A stretch of DNA of 64,000 bases from Actinomadura macrotermitis (GTDB lineage Bacteria; Actinomycetota; Actinomycetes; Streptosporangiales; Streptosporangiaceae), in NCBI RefSeq assembly GCF_009604375.1, contig NZ_WEGH01000003.1:1240001-1304000 (forward strand). The letters are read 5' to 3'. Within the stretch, counting starts at the first letter, position 1. Every line of letters starts with the position of its first letter. The notes under the pieces were generated by a model. That model saw only the letters and a program-made list of their open reading frames with translations. It was not told the DNA's origin and ran no database searches. Shown here in pieces: positions 24,287 through 32,628 of this stretch. The translations under genes and the position numbers were made by a program.

Positions 24287-25303
24287 ATGAAACGTGTCCT
24301 CGCGGTCGCCGCCACCGCCGTCGCGCTCGTCTCGTCCCCCGCCCCCGCTTTCGCCGCCGCCTCCGAGCTGCGCCCGGTCGCGCTGCCCTTCCTGTGGTCC
24401 AAGGCCGAACTCCTCGACGTCACCGCCGACGGCGCGGGCGGTGTCTGGATCGGCGGCGCGCAGGGCAGATACTGCCTGCGCTGGGCCGACTACTGCCCCG
24501 TCTACAGCGCCGGGAACCCGGTCGTCCGGCGGCGGGTGGGCTCGTCCTGGAAGGAGTACCCGATCAACGGCTGGACGGGCCAGGGCCAGATCCGGCAGAT
24601 CGCCTCGTCCGCGGGGCAGACGTGGATCACCGGCGGGTCGGACAGGAACTCCTACGTGGCGCGCTTCGACGGCTCGGCGTTCCAGAAGGTCGCGATCCCG
24701 ATCGACCAGAACGACACGCTCACCATGCTCGCCACGAGCCCGGCCGGCACCTTCATCGCCCGCTGGGTCCCCGACCCCGCGCAGCGGCTGCTCAAGCGCA
24801 CCGGCGACACCTGGACCGCCGTCGAGACGCCCGGGATCGACGTCCTCGACCTCCAGGGGCTCTCCGCCACCGACGCGTGGGCGGTCGGCTCCCAGAACGA
24901 CCCCGGCTCGATGCCCGCCGTCGCGCACTACGACGGCACGGCCTGGAAGCAGGTCCCGCTGCCCGCGGAGACGGGCCCCGGGTGGTTCCTCAAGGTGGTC
25001 CCGGTCGCCACGGACGACGTCTGGGCCATCATGCAAAAGCGCCTGCTGCACTGGAACGGCTCCGCCTGGACGCTGGTCGCGCTCCCGGCCGGGCTCCCGG
25101 ACCTCACCGACCTGGCCGTGGACGCCTCCGGAACCCCCTGGATCGCGGCCTACCACTCTGCCCCGTACCGCTACAGCGGCGGCACGTGGGAGAAGGTGAC
25201 GGTCCCGGCCGGCGCCACCGTGCACGACCTCGCCGCCGTGCCCGGCAGCGTCTGGGGAACCGGCGAGCAAGGAGAAAATCCGGCGGCCTTCAACGGCTCC
25301 TGA
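24287..25303 (+). CDS. Secreted beta-propeller-like protein
   Basis: A 338-aa protein with a signal peptide (MKRVLAVAATAVALVSSPAP, cut after AFA). The mature part repeats a pattern of DxxxDGxGxxWxGG and W..VxLP: VTADGAGGVWIGG, LATSPAGTFIAR, LSATDAWAVGS, VATDDVWAIM, AVDASGTPWIA, which suggests a five- to seven-bladed propeller facing outside the cell. A GTG nine bases upstream (24278) is an alternative start, better spaced from GGGAG. The 3' end overlaps the convergent MFS gene by 14 bp. Confidence 0.75.
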   Translation: MKRVLAVAATAVALVSSPAPAFAAASELRPVALPFLWSKAELLDVTADGAGGVWIGGAQGRYCLRWADYCPVYSAGNPVVRRRVGSSWKEYPINGWTGQGQIRQIASSAGQTWITGGSDRNSYVARFDGSAFQKVAIPIDQNDTLTMLATSPAGTFIARWVPDPAQRLLKRTGDTWTAVETPGIDVLDLQGLSATDAWAVGSQNDPGSMPAVAHYDGTAWKQVPLPAETGPGWFLKVVPVATDDVWAIMQKRLLHWNGSAWTLVALPAGLPDLTDLAVDASGTPWIAAYHSAPYRYSGGTWEKVTVPAGATVHDLAAVPGSVWGTGEQGENPAAFNGS

Positions 25304-26504
25304 GGCCTGCCCCGCGTAGTCCCAGGGCGGCGGTGGCGCCGAGCGCGATGGTGAGGAGGGCGCACCCGAGCATGGTCTCGCGTGCGCCCACGGCACCGAC
25401 CGCGACGCCGCCCAGCATGGTGCCCAGCGGGAGCGACAGCGTGCCCACCGTGCTGTTGGCCGCCAGCACGGAAGCCAGCGCCTCCCCGCTCGCACGCCGC
25501 TGGAACAAGGCGATCGACAACCCCATGTACGGCCCCCAGGCCAGGCCCGCGAGGGAGAAGGAGAGCAGGCTGACCGAGACCGGCACGGCCAGGCCCATCG
25601 GCACCATGGCGCCGCCGAACCCGGCCACCAGGGCGATGATCGTCGGCCACAGGCGCCGGCGCCGCATGTGGCCAGCGGCGAGACCGCCGCCAGCCGCGCC
25701 GAGACCGAACGCGGTGTAGTAGAGGCCGAGCAGCGTCGCCGACCCGTGCAGATCCTCGGTGACGTGCAGCGGCAGGGCCACCATCACCGGGCCGAAGAGC
25801 AGGAAGAACCCGAAGGTGAGGGCCAGCAGCCCGGCCAGCTCGCCGTCCCGCCGGATCACCGCGAGGGCGCCGGCGGCGCGTTCGGCCACGGCGTCCTTGG
25901 CCGGGCCGGTGCGCGGCACCGCGAGCAGGTAGGTGGCCGCCATCACCGCGAACGTCGCCGCGTCGATGGCGATGACCGCGGCGCCGCCCCACCAGGCGAT
26001 GAGCAGGCCGGCCAGCGGCGGCCCGATCACGGTCGCCGCCTCGGTCAGGACGGTCAGCACGGCGTTGGCGGGCAGATGCTGCTCGCCGGGCAGCAGCTCC
26101 GCGATGACGGTGTACCGCCCGGCCGAACCCCACGAGCGCAGCAGCGACGACACGGCCAGGAGCACGGTGTAGAGCCCGATGCCGAGGACGTCGAAGGCGT
26201 ACGCCACCGGGATCGCCCCGAGCGCGGCCCCGCGCAGGGCGGCGTCCCAGCCCGCGAGCCGCGCCCCGCCGCGACCGCGCAGGAAAGGGGCGAACAGCAC
26301 CGCCCCGGCCACGGCGGGCAGGCTGTAGGCCGCGACCGCGACCGCCACCCAGGTGCCGTGGTGGGACCTGGGGGCGAGCTGCAGCGCGAGCCAGGTGACG
26401 GCCACCAGGGACATGCCGTCGCCCAGCGCGGACACGGCGAGCGCGGGGAGGATCCGCCGGAACCGCGGATGGGCGAGCACCGGCCGGTAGGGCGATGACC
26501 ACAT
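25290..26504 (-). CDS. MFS transporter (drug/metabolite exporter type)
   Basis: A 404-aa protein with about 12 hydrophobic helices in two halves joined by a cytoplasmic loop near residues 195-215 (RTGPAKDAVAERAAGALAVI). Short N-terminus HPRFRRILPALAVSALGDGM is that of the MFS_3/enterobactin-exporter-like group with the early Asp (GDGMS). Substrate unknown. Its neighbour RidA gene is 97 bp upstream in the same orientation. Confidence 0.85.
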   Translation of the reverse strand: MWSSPYRPVLAHPRFRRILPALAVSALGDGMSLVAVTWLALQLAPRSHHGTWVAVAVAAYSLPAVAGAVLFAPFLRGRGGARLAGWDAALRGAALGAIPVAYAFDVLGIGLYTVLLAVSSLLRSWGSAGRYTVIAELLPGEQHLPANAVLTVLTEAATVIGPPLAGLLIAWWGGAAVIAIDAATFAVMAATYLLAVPRTGPAKDAVAERAAGALAVIRRDGELAGLLALTFGFFLLFGPVMVALPLHVTEDLHGSATLLGLYYTAFGLGAAGGGLAAGHMRRRRLWPTIIALVAGFGGAMVPMGLAVPVSVSLLSFSLAGLAWGPYMGLSIALFQRRASGEALASVLAANSTVGTLSLPLGTMLGGVAVGAVGARETMLGCALLTIALGATAALGLRGAGLRSR

Positions 26505-26601
26505 GGGGATTCCTCAGCGGGAGGCGACGGATCAACCTATCGCGGGCATCCGGCCGCGCTGGATCATGGAAACCCACCGTGTGCTCCCGACGGCGGGCGC
26601 G

Positions 26602-27003
26602 TCAGGCGGCGGCGGTTCCTTCGAGTTCGACCATCAGGGTGGGGATCGCCAGCCGGGTCACCCCGAGCATCGTGGTGGCCGGCGCCACCCCGGCGGCGCC
26701 GAGCCGCGACGCCAGCACGCCGTAGTGCTGGAACAACAGGTCGACGTCGGTGGTGTAGACGTTGAGCCGGACCAGGTCCGCCAGGGACATGCCGCCCTCG
26801 GCGAGGACGGCCTCCAGGTTGTCCAAGCTCAGCGCCAGCTGCGACGCCATGTCGCCGTCGTGCTGGGGCTTGCCCTCGGCGCTCATCGCGGTCTGCCCGG
26901 AGCAGTACAGGGTCCGGGTGCTCCCCGAGACGGCCTCACCCTGGTTATATCCCATCTCCACCGACCACGCCCACGGGTTGACGGCCGTTCGCTCCATCGC
27001 CAC
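26602..27003 (-). CDS. RidA-family enamine/imine deaminase-like protein
   Basis: A 133-aa protein of the YjgF/YER057c/UK114 fold: TRTLYCSGQTAMSAEGKPQH, then QLALSLDNLEAVLAEGGMSL, VRLNVYTTDVD and the C-terminal PTLMVELEGTA. RidA proteins hydrolyse reactive enamines from PLP enzymes. The canonical catalytic Arg (in R.C-type motif near residue 105) is not evident: the segment is PATTMLGVTRLAIP with Arg later, so activity could differ. The GTG at 27003 has GGAG five bases before; ATG at 26997 is an alternative. Confidence 0.85.
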   Translation of the reverse strand: MAMERTAVNPWAWSVEMGYNQGEAVSGSTRTLYCSGQTAMSAEGKPQHDGDMASQLALSLDNLEAVLAEGGMSLADLVRLNVYTTDVDLLFQHYGVLASRLGAAGVAPATTMLGVTRLAIPTLMVELEGTAAA

Positions 27004-27058
27004 TTCGGCTCCGTTCGATTCGTCGAGATTGCGTTGCAGGAGCAGCCTCCCGGCAAAT

Positions 27059-27077
27059 CACGACACCCTCTGTCGTG
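27059..27077. promoter_or_regulatory. Palindromic operator between RidA and WYL regulator genes
   Basis: CACGACA-CCCTC-TGTCGTG is a perfect 7-bp inverted repeat with a 5-bp centre, 19 bp before the WYL gene ATG and 55 bp before ridA. Position in the only divergent promoter region of the pair makes it the likely binding site of the WYL protein, controlling both genes. Confidence 0.6.
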
Positions 27078-27096
27078 TATTCACTAGGGTTTTCGC

Positions 27097-28068
27097 ATGC
27101 GCGCCGACCGGCTGGTCTCCCTGGTGCTGCTGCTGCGGCAGCACGGCCGGTTGTCCGCGTCCGCGCTGGCTCGCGAGCTCGAGGTGTCCACCCGCACCGT
27201 GCTGCGCGACATCGAGGCGCTGTCCGCGGCCGGCGTCCCGGTCTACGCCGAACGCGGCCGGCACGGCGGGTTCGCGCTGCTGCCCGGCTTCCGGACCGAG
27301 CTCACCGGGCTGAACCACGACGAGGCGCTCGCCCTGGTGATCGCCGGATCGCGGCGCGGCGCGCAGGCGTTCGGCCTCGGCTCGGCGCTCGCCTCGGCCG
27401 TGCTCAAGGTGGTCGACGCCCTCCCCGAAGGGCATCGCGACATCGCGGCCGGCGCGGCGCAGCGCCTGCTCATCGACCCCGAGATCGACCTCCTGTCGCG
27501 CCGGACGGCCGCCGAGGAGGTGCCCGGCGCCGTCATGGCCGAGGTCCGGCGCGCGGTGCTGGCCGGGCACAGGCTGCGCATGTGCTACACGGCCGCGGGC
27601 CAGGACCCCCAGTGGCGCACGGTGGACCCGGTCGGCCTGGTCACCGTGCGGGAGCAGGGCTACCTGCTGGCCACCCGGTCCGGCGAGGACCGCACCTACC
27701 GGCTGTCCCGGATCACGGCCGCCGAGGAGCTCCCCGAACCCGCGCAGCGGCCGGACCGGGTCGACCTGGACCGGGCCTGGCAGGCGCGCAGCACCCGGTT
27801 CCGGACCGGCGGCGACCAGGTCGCCGTGCTGGCGCGGGTGAACCCGGCGCGGCGGAAGGAGCTGGTGGACACGGCGCTGGCCGTCCTCGGCGAGGAGGCC
27901 GAAGCGGACGGCCGGCTGCGGATGGAACTGACCTTCCAGGACCCGCGGCATGCCGAATGGGCGCTGTGGCAGAGCGCGACGAACGCGGAGGTCCTGGCCC
28001 CGGAGTGGCTGCGCGCCTCCCTGCGCGACCGCGCGGCGGCGGTCGCCGCCTGCTACGGCGCGGATTAG
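27097..28068 (+). CDS. HTH-WYL domain transcriptional regulator
   Basis: A 323-aa protein. An N-terminal DeoR/HTH_11 winged helix (MRADRLVSLVLLLRQHGRLS, ARELEVSTRTVLRDIEALSA, GRHGGFALL) is followed by a WYL domain (about 140-210: RRAVLAGHRLRMCYTAAG, VDPVGLVTVREQGYLLATRS, RTYRLSRIT) and a C-terminal WCX extension. WYL proteins sense nucleotides or nucleic-acid ligands and can be activators or repressors. Divergent from ridA across a palindrome. The stop overlaps the convergent gene's stop by four bases. Confidence 0.9.
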   Translation: MRADRLVSLVLLLRQHGRLSASALARELEVSTRTVLRDIEALSAAGVPVYAERGRHGGFALLPGFRTELTGLNHDEALALVIAGSRRGAQAFGLGSALASAVLKVVDALPEGHRDIAAGAAQRLLIDPEIDLLSRRTAAEEVPGAVMAEVRRAVLAGHRLRMCYTAAGQDPQWRTVDPVGLVTVREQGYLLATRSGEDRTYRLSRITAAEELPEPAQRPDRVDLDRAWQARSTRFRTGGDQVAVLARVNPARRKELVDTALAVLGEEAEADGRLRMELTFQDPRHAEWALWQSATNAEVLAPEWLRASLRDRAAAVAACYGAD

Positions 28069-29054
28069 CCGTACATGGCGGCGATGAGGGCGGCCAGAGC
28101 GTCGTACTTCTCGTCCTCGGTGCAGCCGGTGATCTGCTCCAGCAGCAGGTCGCGGACGTAATCGGGCTCCAGCCGCCATTGCCGGTGGCGTTCAGCGAAG
28201 TCCAGCAGCGTGGTGTCCAGGTCGGGTTCGGGGAGGGTCACGGCGCCCCGGGCGAGGTCGAGCTGCCGGTGGTGGTCGTCCTCCCAGAACTCCCAGCTCC
28301 AGCCGGGCCACCGAGGGAAACGGTCGTCGTGGTGAACGGGCAGGCTCGACAAAGTCGTCCAGTAACCGCCGGTGCGGGCGGGCAGGTCCAGATGCATACC
28401 GTCCACGGGCATCGCCTTCCTGGAGCCGCACAGCGCTTCCTCCGGCAGACGGGCCAGGATCTCCTCTCCCGAAGCCAGGCGTTCCGGCAGCCTCCTCCTG
28501 AGCGCGTAGGCCCGGACTTCGGTGCCGTCATCGACGGTCAGCAGGCCCGTGTCGAGCTCGTTTCTGGCCACGTATGTCTTCTCCACCTCCGGCTCCGGGT
28601 GCTTGTTCTTGGGGCGGCGCCGACGCAGATGGCGTGGTGGGCGACGGTGAACGCGGCGGGTCGGCGGCGGAGGGACGTACGGCGGGCAGACCTCCGCCGG
28701 CTCCAGACCCAGGTGGTGCAGCATCTCCTCGGTGCCCGCGTAGGCCCAGCCGGTCCGCCAGTCCGGCCACATGTGCTGCAGCACCCGCAGATAGACGCGC
28801 CGGTAGGAATCCCAGTCGTCATAGGCGTACGAATGGGAGAACTCCACCAGCAGCCGGCGCTCGTCATGGTCGATCAAGAATGCGGCGTCGGGTCCGGGAT
28901 GGAAGCGGTCCTGTCCCCAGTCGTCGAACTCCTCGATCGTCGGCAGCGGGGGGATCAGCACCCACCGTTCGGCGTCGGCCTCGCCACCGCCGGACATCCG
29001 GCGGAAGATCACCGTGCCGCCCTCGCGGATCACGAACTGGACCGGACTGGACAT
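28065..29054 (-). CDS. Hypothetical protein with a basic linker
   Basis: A 329-aa soluble protein with two acidic, tryptophan-rich halves joined by a Pro/Arg/His stretch (residues about 125-155: VPPPPTRRVHRRPPRHLRRR). The first half reads EEFDDWGQDRFHPGPDAAFL and HSYAYDDWDSYRRVYLRVLQ; the second FPRWPGWSWEFWEDDHHRQL. No catalytic motif or family recognised. Single gene, convergent with the WYL regulator. Confidence 0.7.
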   Translation of the reverse strand: MSSPVQFVIREGGTVIFRRMSGGGEADAERWVLIPPLPTIEEFDDWGQDRFHPGPDAAFLIDHDERRLLVEFSHSYAYDDWDSYRRVYLRVLQHMWPDWRTGWAYAGTEEMLHHLGLEPAEVCPPYVPPPPTRRVHRRPPRHLRRRRPKNKHPEPEVEKTYVARNELDTGLLTVDDGTEVRAYALRRRLPERLASGEEILARLPEEALCGSRKAMPVDGMHLDLPARTGGYWTTLSSLPVHHDDRFPRWPGWSWEFWEDDHHRQLDLARGAVTLPEPDLDTTLLDFAERHRQWRLEPDYVRDLLLEQITGCTEDEKYDALAALIAAMYG

Positions 29055-29110
29055 TCCGCCACGCTAGCGGGGCGGGTCCGGAAACTCCGCTGATATATGC
29101 GCGGCCGGGA

Positions 29111-29440
29111 TCAGGCCGTGTCGGCGTCGGCGCGGATGGGGAAGACGCGGTCCAGCCCGACGATGGTCAAGACGTTCAGGGTGCCGGCGGGGACGGCCGC
29201 CAGGGCGATGCCGGCCCCGGCGGCGTGGGCGTGCAGGCGGGCGGCCAGCAGGGCGGTGATGCCGGTGGAGTCGCAGATTCCCAGCCCGGACAGGTCGATG
29301 ACCAGGCACTGGCCCGCGCCGAGGTCGAGCCGCTCGACCTCCCGGCGCAGGGCGGCGGCCTGGCCGTAGACCAGGTCGCCGGCCACGTGCAGGACGGGGC
29401 CGGCGGCGGCGTCGCGGCGGGTGATGTTCAGCGGGGTCAT
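29111..29440 (-). CDS. STAS-domain anti-sigma factor antagonist (RsbV-like)
   Basis: A 109-aa STAS protein: LHVAGDLVYGQAAALRREVE, LVIDLSGLGICDSTGITALL, then a final helix. The phosphorylatable Ser58 in CDSTG is intact, so it can cycle between phosphorylated (inactive) and dephosphorylated (binding the anti-sigma kinase) forms. It overlaps the PP2C phosphatase gene (ATGA), which presumably removes that phosphate. The matching kinase and sigma factor are not in the window. Confidence 0.9.
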   Translation of the reverse strand: MTPLNITRRDAAAGPVLHVAGDLVYGQAAALRREVERLDLGAGQCLVIDLSGLGICDSTGITALLAARLHAHAAGAGIALAAVPAGTLNVLTIVGLDRVFPIRADADTA

Positions 29441-30729
29441 CGCGGAAGTTCCGTTGTCGGGCGGGCGGCGGGGACGCCGAGTGCGAGCAGGGCGGTGTCG
29501 TCGTCCAGGCCGTCGCCGAAGCCGTCCAGCAGCCCGGTCAGCGCGGTGATCAGCTGCTGCGGGGAGGCGGGGGCGCGGCCGGCGGCGAAGGCGCGCAGGG
29601 CGTCCTCGCCGTACCGGTCACCGGGGCCGGTGCGGGCCTCGGTGAGGCCGTCGGTGTAGAGCAGGAGCGTCTCGCCGGGGGCGAGGGTGGTGCGCACGGA
29701 GCCGACCGGGGCGTCGGGCAGGACGCCGACCAGCAGCCCGCCGGGCGTCGGCAGGAGCTCCACCCCGCCGTCCGCGCGCAGGACCATGGCCGGCGGGTGC
29801 CCGCCGGAGGCCAGGTGCACGGTGGCGCCGGCCGGGCCGGGCTCGACGACGCCGAAGATCGCGGTGCAGTAGCGGGGGTCGCCGCCGACGGCGTACCGCT
29901 CGTACAGGACGGCGTTCAGCGTGGTCAGGGCCGCCTCGGGCGCGGGATCGTGCAGGGCGGCGGCGCGCAGGGTGTAGCGGGTCAGCGACGTGAGGGAGGC
30001 GGCCTCGGGCCCCTTGCCGCACACGTCGCCGAGGAAGAACGCCCAGCGCTCGCCGTCCAGCGGGAACAGGTCGTAGAAGTCGCCGCCGAGCCGGTCGGCC
30101 GAGGCGGTGTGGTAGTGGACGGCCGTCTCCAGGCCGGGCACGTCGGGCAGCGAGTCGGGCACCAGGGACCGCTGCAGCACGGCCAGCGCGTCGGCCAGCC
30201 GGGCCCGGTCGGCCTCGGCCTCCCGGCGGGCCCGCTCGGCCTCCGCGCGGGCCTGCTCGGCCTCCCGGCGGCGGCGCAGCAGTTCCTCTTCGTAGGCGCG
30301 GCGGTCGGCGGCGTCGAAGACGGTGGTGCGGATCAGCAGCGGCTCGCCCTGGCCGCCGCGCTTGACCACCGAGGAGACCAGCACCGGGAGCCGGGCGCCG
30401 GCCTGCGTCTTCAGCTCCAGGGCGATGCCGCGCAGCTCGCCCTGCATCCGCAGCAGCGGCGCGAAGTGCGTCTCGTGGTACAGCTTCCCGCCGACGGTGA
30501 GCAGGTCGGCGAAGCGCCTGCGCCCCACCACGGCCGTGCGCTCCAGGCCGAGCCACTCCAGCAGGGTGTCGTTGATCTTGGCGATGGTGCCGTCCATGAG
30601 CGTGGACAGGTAGCCGCAGGGGGCCGACTCGTACAGTTCCTCGGCGCTGTCCTCCAGCAGCGAGGTGAACGCCGCGTTCGCGCCGCCTCCGGCGCCGGAA
30701 GGGGCGGGCTCCTCGCCCAGGCGGCGCAT
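29437..30729 (-). CDS. PAS-PP2C (SpoIIE/RsbP-like) serine phosphatase
   Basis: A 430-aa regulatory phosphatase. PAS domain at about 30-145 (YESAPCGYLSTLMDGTIAKI, FADLLTVGGKLYHETHFAPL), coiled coil at about 150-195 (RRRREAEQARAEAERARREA), PP2C_SIG domain at about 205-420 with metal-binding acids in LGGDFYDLF, FFLGDVCGKG, LYTDGLTEAR and LDDDTALL. This is the architecture of RsbP, the energy-stress phosphatase of RsbV. Its ATG overlaps the RsbQ-like hydrolase stop. The ATG at 30729 is chosen for this coupling. Confidence 0.92.
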   Translation of the reverse strand: MRRLGEEPAPSGAGGGANAAFTSLLEDSAEELYESAPCGYLSTLMDGTIAKINDTLLEWLGLERTAVVGRRRFADLLTVGGKLYHETHFAPLLRMQGELRGIALELKTQAGARLPVLVSSVVKRGGQGEPLLIRTTVFDAADRRAYEEELLRRRREAEQARAEAERARREAEADRARLADALAVLQRSLVPDSLPDVPGLETAVHYHTASADRLGGDFYDLFPLDGERWAFFLGDVCGKGPEAASLTSLTRYTLRAAALHDPAPEAALTTLNAVLYERYAVGGDPRYCTAIFGVVEPGPAGATVHLASGGHPPAMVLRADGGVELLPTPGGLLVGVLPDAPVGSVRTTLAPGETLLLYTDGLTEARTGPGDRYGEDALRAFAAGRAPASPQQLITALTGLLDGFGDGLDDDTALLALGVPAARPTTELPR

Positions 30730-31541
30730 CAGTGCCACGCCGCGAGGAAGTCCAATATCGCTTCCGCGGTGGCCTCGGGGGCGCTCAGCTGGGGGCAGTG
30801 CCCGGTGGCCTCCAGCGTGACCAGGCGGGAGGAGGGGATGGCGGCGTGCACGTAGGCGCCGACCTCGCGGGGCGCGATGACGTCCTCGGTGCACTCCAGC
30901 ACCAGCGTCGGCACCGTCACGTCCGCCAGGTCCGCGCGGCTGTCGGTCAGGAAGGTGGTGCGGGCGAAGACGCGGGCGACGTCGGGGTCGGTGGCGCAGA
31001 AGCTGTTGGTCAGCTCCCGTCCCAGCTCCGGCCGGTCCGGGTTCCCCATGATCACCGGCGCCATCGCCGAGGACCAGCCGAGGTAGTTCGACTCCAGCGA
31101 CTCCAGCAGCTCGTCGATGTCGGCCGCGCTGAACCCGCCGCGGTAGCCGTCGTCGTCGAGGTAGCAGGGCGAGGGCGCCACCATCACCAGCGCCCCGATC
31201 CGCTCCGGCACGGTCCGGGCCGCCAGCACCCCGACCATGGCGCTGACCGAGTGCCCGACGAACGCCGCCTCCTTGAGGTCCAGTTCTTCGCAGACCTCGA
31301 CCACGTCGCGGGCGTAGCCCTCCAGGGAGGAGTACCGCTCCGGATCCCAGGCCGACGGTTCCGAGCCGCCCGCCCCCACATAGTCGAACAGCACCACCCG
31401 GTACCGTTCCTCCAGCGCCGGCACGATCAGGCGCCACATGTTCTGGTCGCAGCCGAACCCGTGCGCCAGGATCACCGTCGGCGCATCGGCGAGCCCGGTG
31501 ATCGTCACGTTGTTCCTGCTACGAATATCCATATTTGTCAT
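30729..31541 (-). CDS. rsbQ: Alpha/beta hydrolase, RsbQ-like
   Basis: A 270-aa hydrolase strikingly like Bacillus RsbQ along its whole length: ILAHGFGCDQNMW, VVLFDYVGAGGSE, VGHSVSAMVGVLA, VMVAPSPCYLDDDGYRGGFS, ATDPDVARVFARTTFLTDSR and EATGHCPQLS. Catalytic triad is Ser98, Asp220 and His248. In Bacillus RsbQ is required for RsbP activity in the energy-stress branch, probably by making or delivering a small ligand for the PAS domain. It is first in the operon RsbQ-RsbP-RsbV. A second ATG (31532) is an alternative start. Confidence 0.92.
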   Translation of the reverse strand: MTNMDIRSRNNVTITGLADAPTVILAHGFGCDQNMWRLIVPALEERYRVVLFDYVGAGGSEPSAWDPERYSSLEGYARDVVEVCEELDLKEAAFVGHSVSAMVGVLAARTVPERIGALVMVAPSPCYLDDDGYRGGFSAADIDELLESLESNYLGWSSAMAPVIMGNPDRPELGRELTNSFCATDPDVARVFARTTFLTDSRADLADVTVPTLVLECTEDVIAPREVGAYVHAAIPSSRLVTLEATGHCPQLSAPEATAEAILDFLAAWH

Positions 31542-31599
31542 ACTGCCACCTGGGCGAACATGCTCCGGTATTCACGATCACCGAATGCCGGCGGGAAAT

Positions 31600-32010
31600 T
31601 CAGTTCCGCTGCGACCAGGCGAGCGTGATCCGGTACTCGCGGAGCCGCCAGCCCGCCGGCGTCCGCACCGCGACGCAGGCCAGCCGCAGGCCGTTGGTCA
31701 GGTAGGGCGCCTGGCCGTCGCGATAGAAGTGCACGATCGAGTTCGCCGAGACGGCCGCCCGGTCCCCGTCGACGTCCACCAGCAGATCGGTGGTCAGGTG
31801 CTGGGTGTGCTCCCCCGCGGCCTCGGACCGCCGCAGCCGGCCGACGGCCTCGTCGATGCCGTGGATCTCGCCGCGCGGCGAGTAGATCGCCACGTCGTCG
31901 GCGTGGACGGTGGCCGCGTCGTCCCACCGCTTCTCGTCGAGCAGGTGCGCGAGGCGGGCGAACAGGTCGGCGATCTCGACGCGGTCGGCGAGCAGGGTGT
32001 CCGTGGGCAT
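31600..32010 (-). CDS. SnoaL/NTF2-like fold protein
   Basis: A 136-aa protein: VEIADLFARLAHLLDEKRWD, DAATVHADDVAIYSPRGEIH, GIDEAVGRLRR, TTDLLVDVDGDRAAVSANSI, RLREYRITLAWSQ. The cone-shaped SnoaL_4 pattern covers cyclases, hydratases and many orphan proteins. AAAGAGGTC precedes the ATG at 32010, so the upstream ATG is rejected. Divergent from a two-gene operon across three palindromes. Confidence 0.8.
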   Translation of the reverse strand: MPTDTLLADRVEIADLFARLAHLLDEKRWDDAATVHADDVAIYSPRGEIHGIDEAVGRLRRSEAAGEHTQHLTTDLLVDVDGDRAAVSANSIVHFYRDGQAPYLTNGLRLACVAVRTPAGWRLREYRITLAWSQRN

Positions 32011-32023
32011 GGCGACCTCTTTC

Positions 32024-32085
32024 GTTGGGCACTCCAACATTGGTATCGCCAACTATACGCAACTTCATTGGTCGCGCCAACGATA
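32024..32085. promoter_or_regulatory. Three TTGG-N5-CCAA palindromes in a divergent promoter
   Basis: TTGG-GCACT-CCAA (32025-32037), TTGG-TATCG-CCAA (32040-32052) and TTGG-TCGCG-CCAA (32068-32080). The last two sit in 20-bp direct repeats CATTGGT..CGCCAAC.ATA (32038-32057, 32066-32085). Such an array upstream of divergent genes points to a dimeric repressor (TetR or MarR type) acting on both; no such regulator gene adjoins. Confidence 0.65.
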
Positions 32086-32130
32086 TAGGGTGATCTCCGT
32101 GGATCCGGTGGCCCGACGGCAGGGGTGGCG

Positions 32131-32628
32131 ATGGAGTACGTCGATCTCAACGCGACGCTGGGCGACCTGACCGGCGTCATCGACCCGACCGGCTACCTGG
32201 ACCGGCTGCCCGAGCTGGCCGCGTCCCTTCCCCCCGGTGCCCGCGCCTTCGCCACCGACCGCGATCACTACGACTTCACGGCCAAGCGCTGCGTCAAGGA
32301 CCTGAAACTCAGCCACATCATTTCCGAGGAGCAGCGGGACTCCGGGATCGAGCTCCGCTTCCGCCACAACTGCTGGAAGCACGACGAGGACCTGACCATC
32401 CGCTACGAGGGCGTGACCGGGTTCGGCATCGAACTCGCCGACGGGTCGGTCTGGCAGCGACTCGGGAGCGTGATCCTCGACGAGGTGCTGCCCCACGAGG
32501 ACGGCTGCGCCCACGAGATCGCCTTCTGGGAGGGGACGCTGCACGTCGTCTGCCGGGACCTCACCGCCACCTGGACCGAGACCGACTGCCCGGACGCCCC
32601 GGGGAACGCCGCGAAGGACGGCCGATGA
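32131..32628 (+). CDS. Hypothetical protein, operon partner 1
   Basis: A 165-aa acidic soluble protein: MEYVDLNATLGDLTGVIDPT, then RDHYDFTAKRCVKDLKLSHI and LRFRHNCWKHDEDLTIRYEG. The ATG at 32131 has AGGGG seven bases before; the GTG at 32125 is too close to it. Pattern suggests an immunity or SUKH-like beta protein, but I cannot confirm that. Overlaps the next gene by four bases. Confidence 0.65.
   Translation: MEYVDLNATLGDLTGVIDPTGYLDRLPELAASLPPGARAFATDRDHYDFTAKRCVKDLKLSHIISEEQRDSGIELRFRHNCWKHDEDLTIRYEGVTGFGIELADGSVWQRLGSVILDEVLPHEDGCAHEIAFWEGTLHVVCRDLTATWTETDCPDAPGNAAKDGR

Noticed and set aside
30729..31437. PP2C gene extended upstream to 31437
   Set aside because: The extension is a shadow of the RsbQ-like gene; the ATG at 30729 overlaps that gene's stop and fits the family length.
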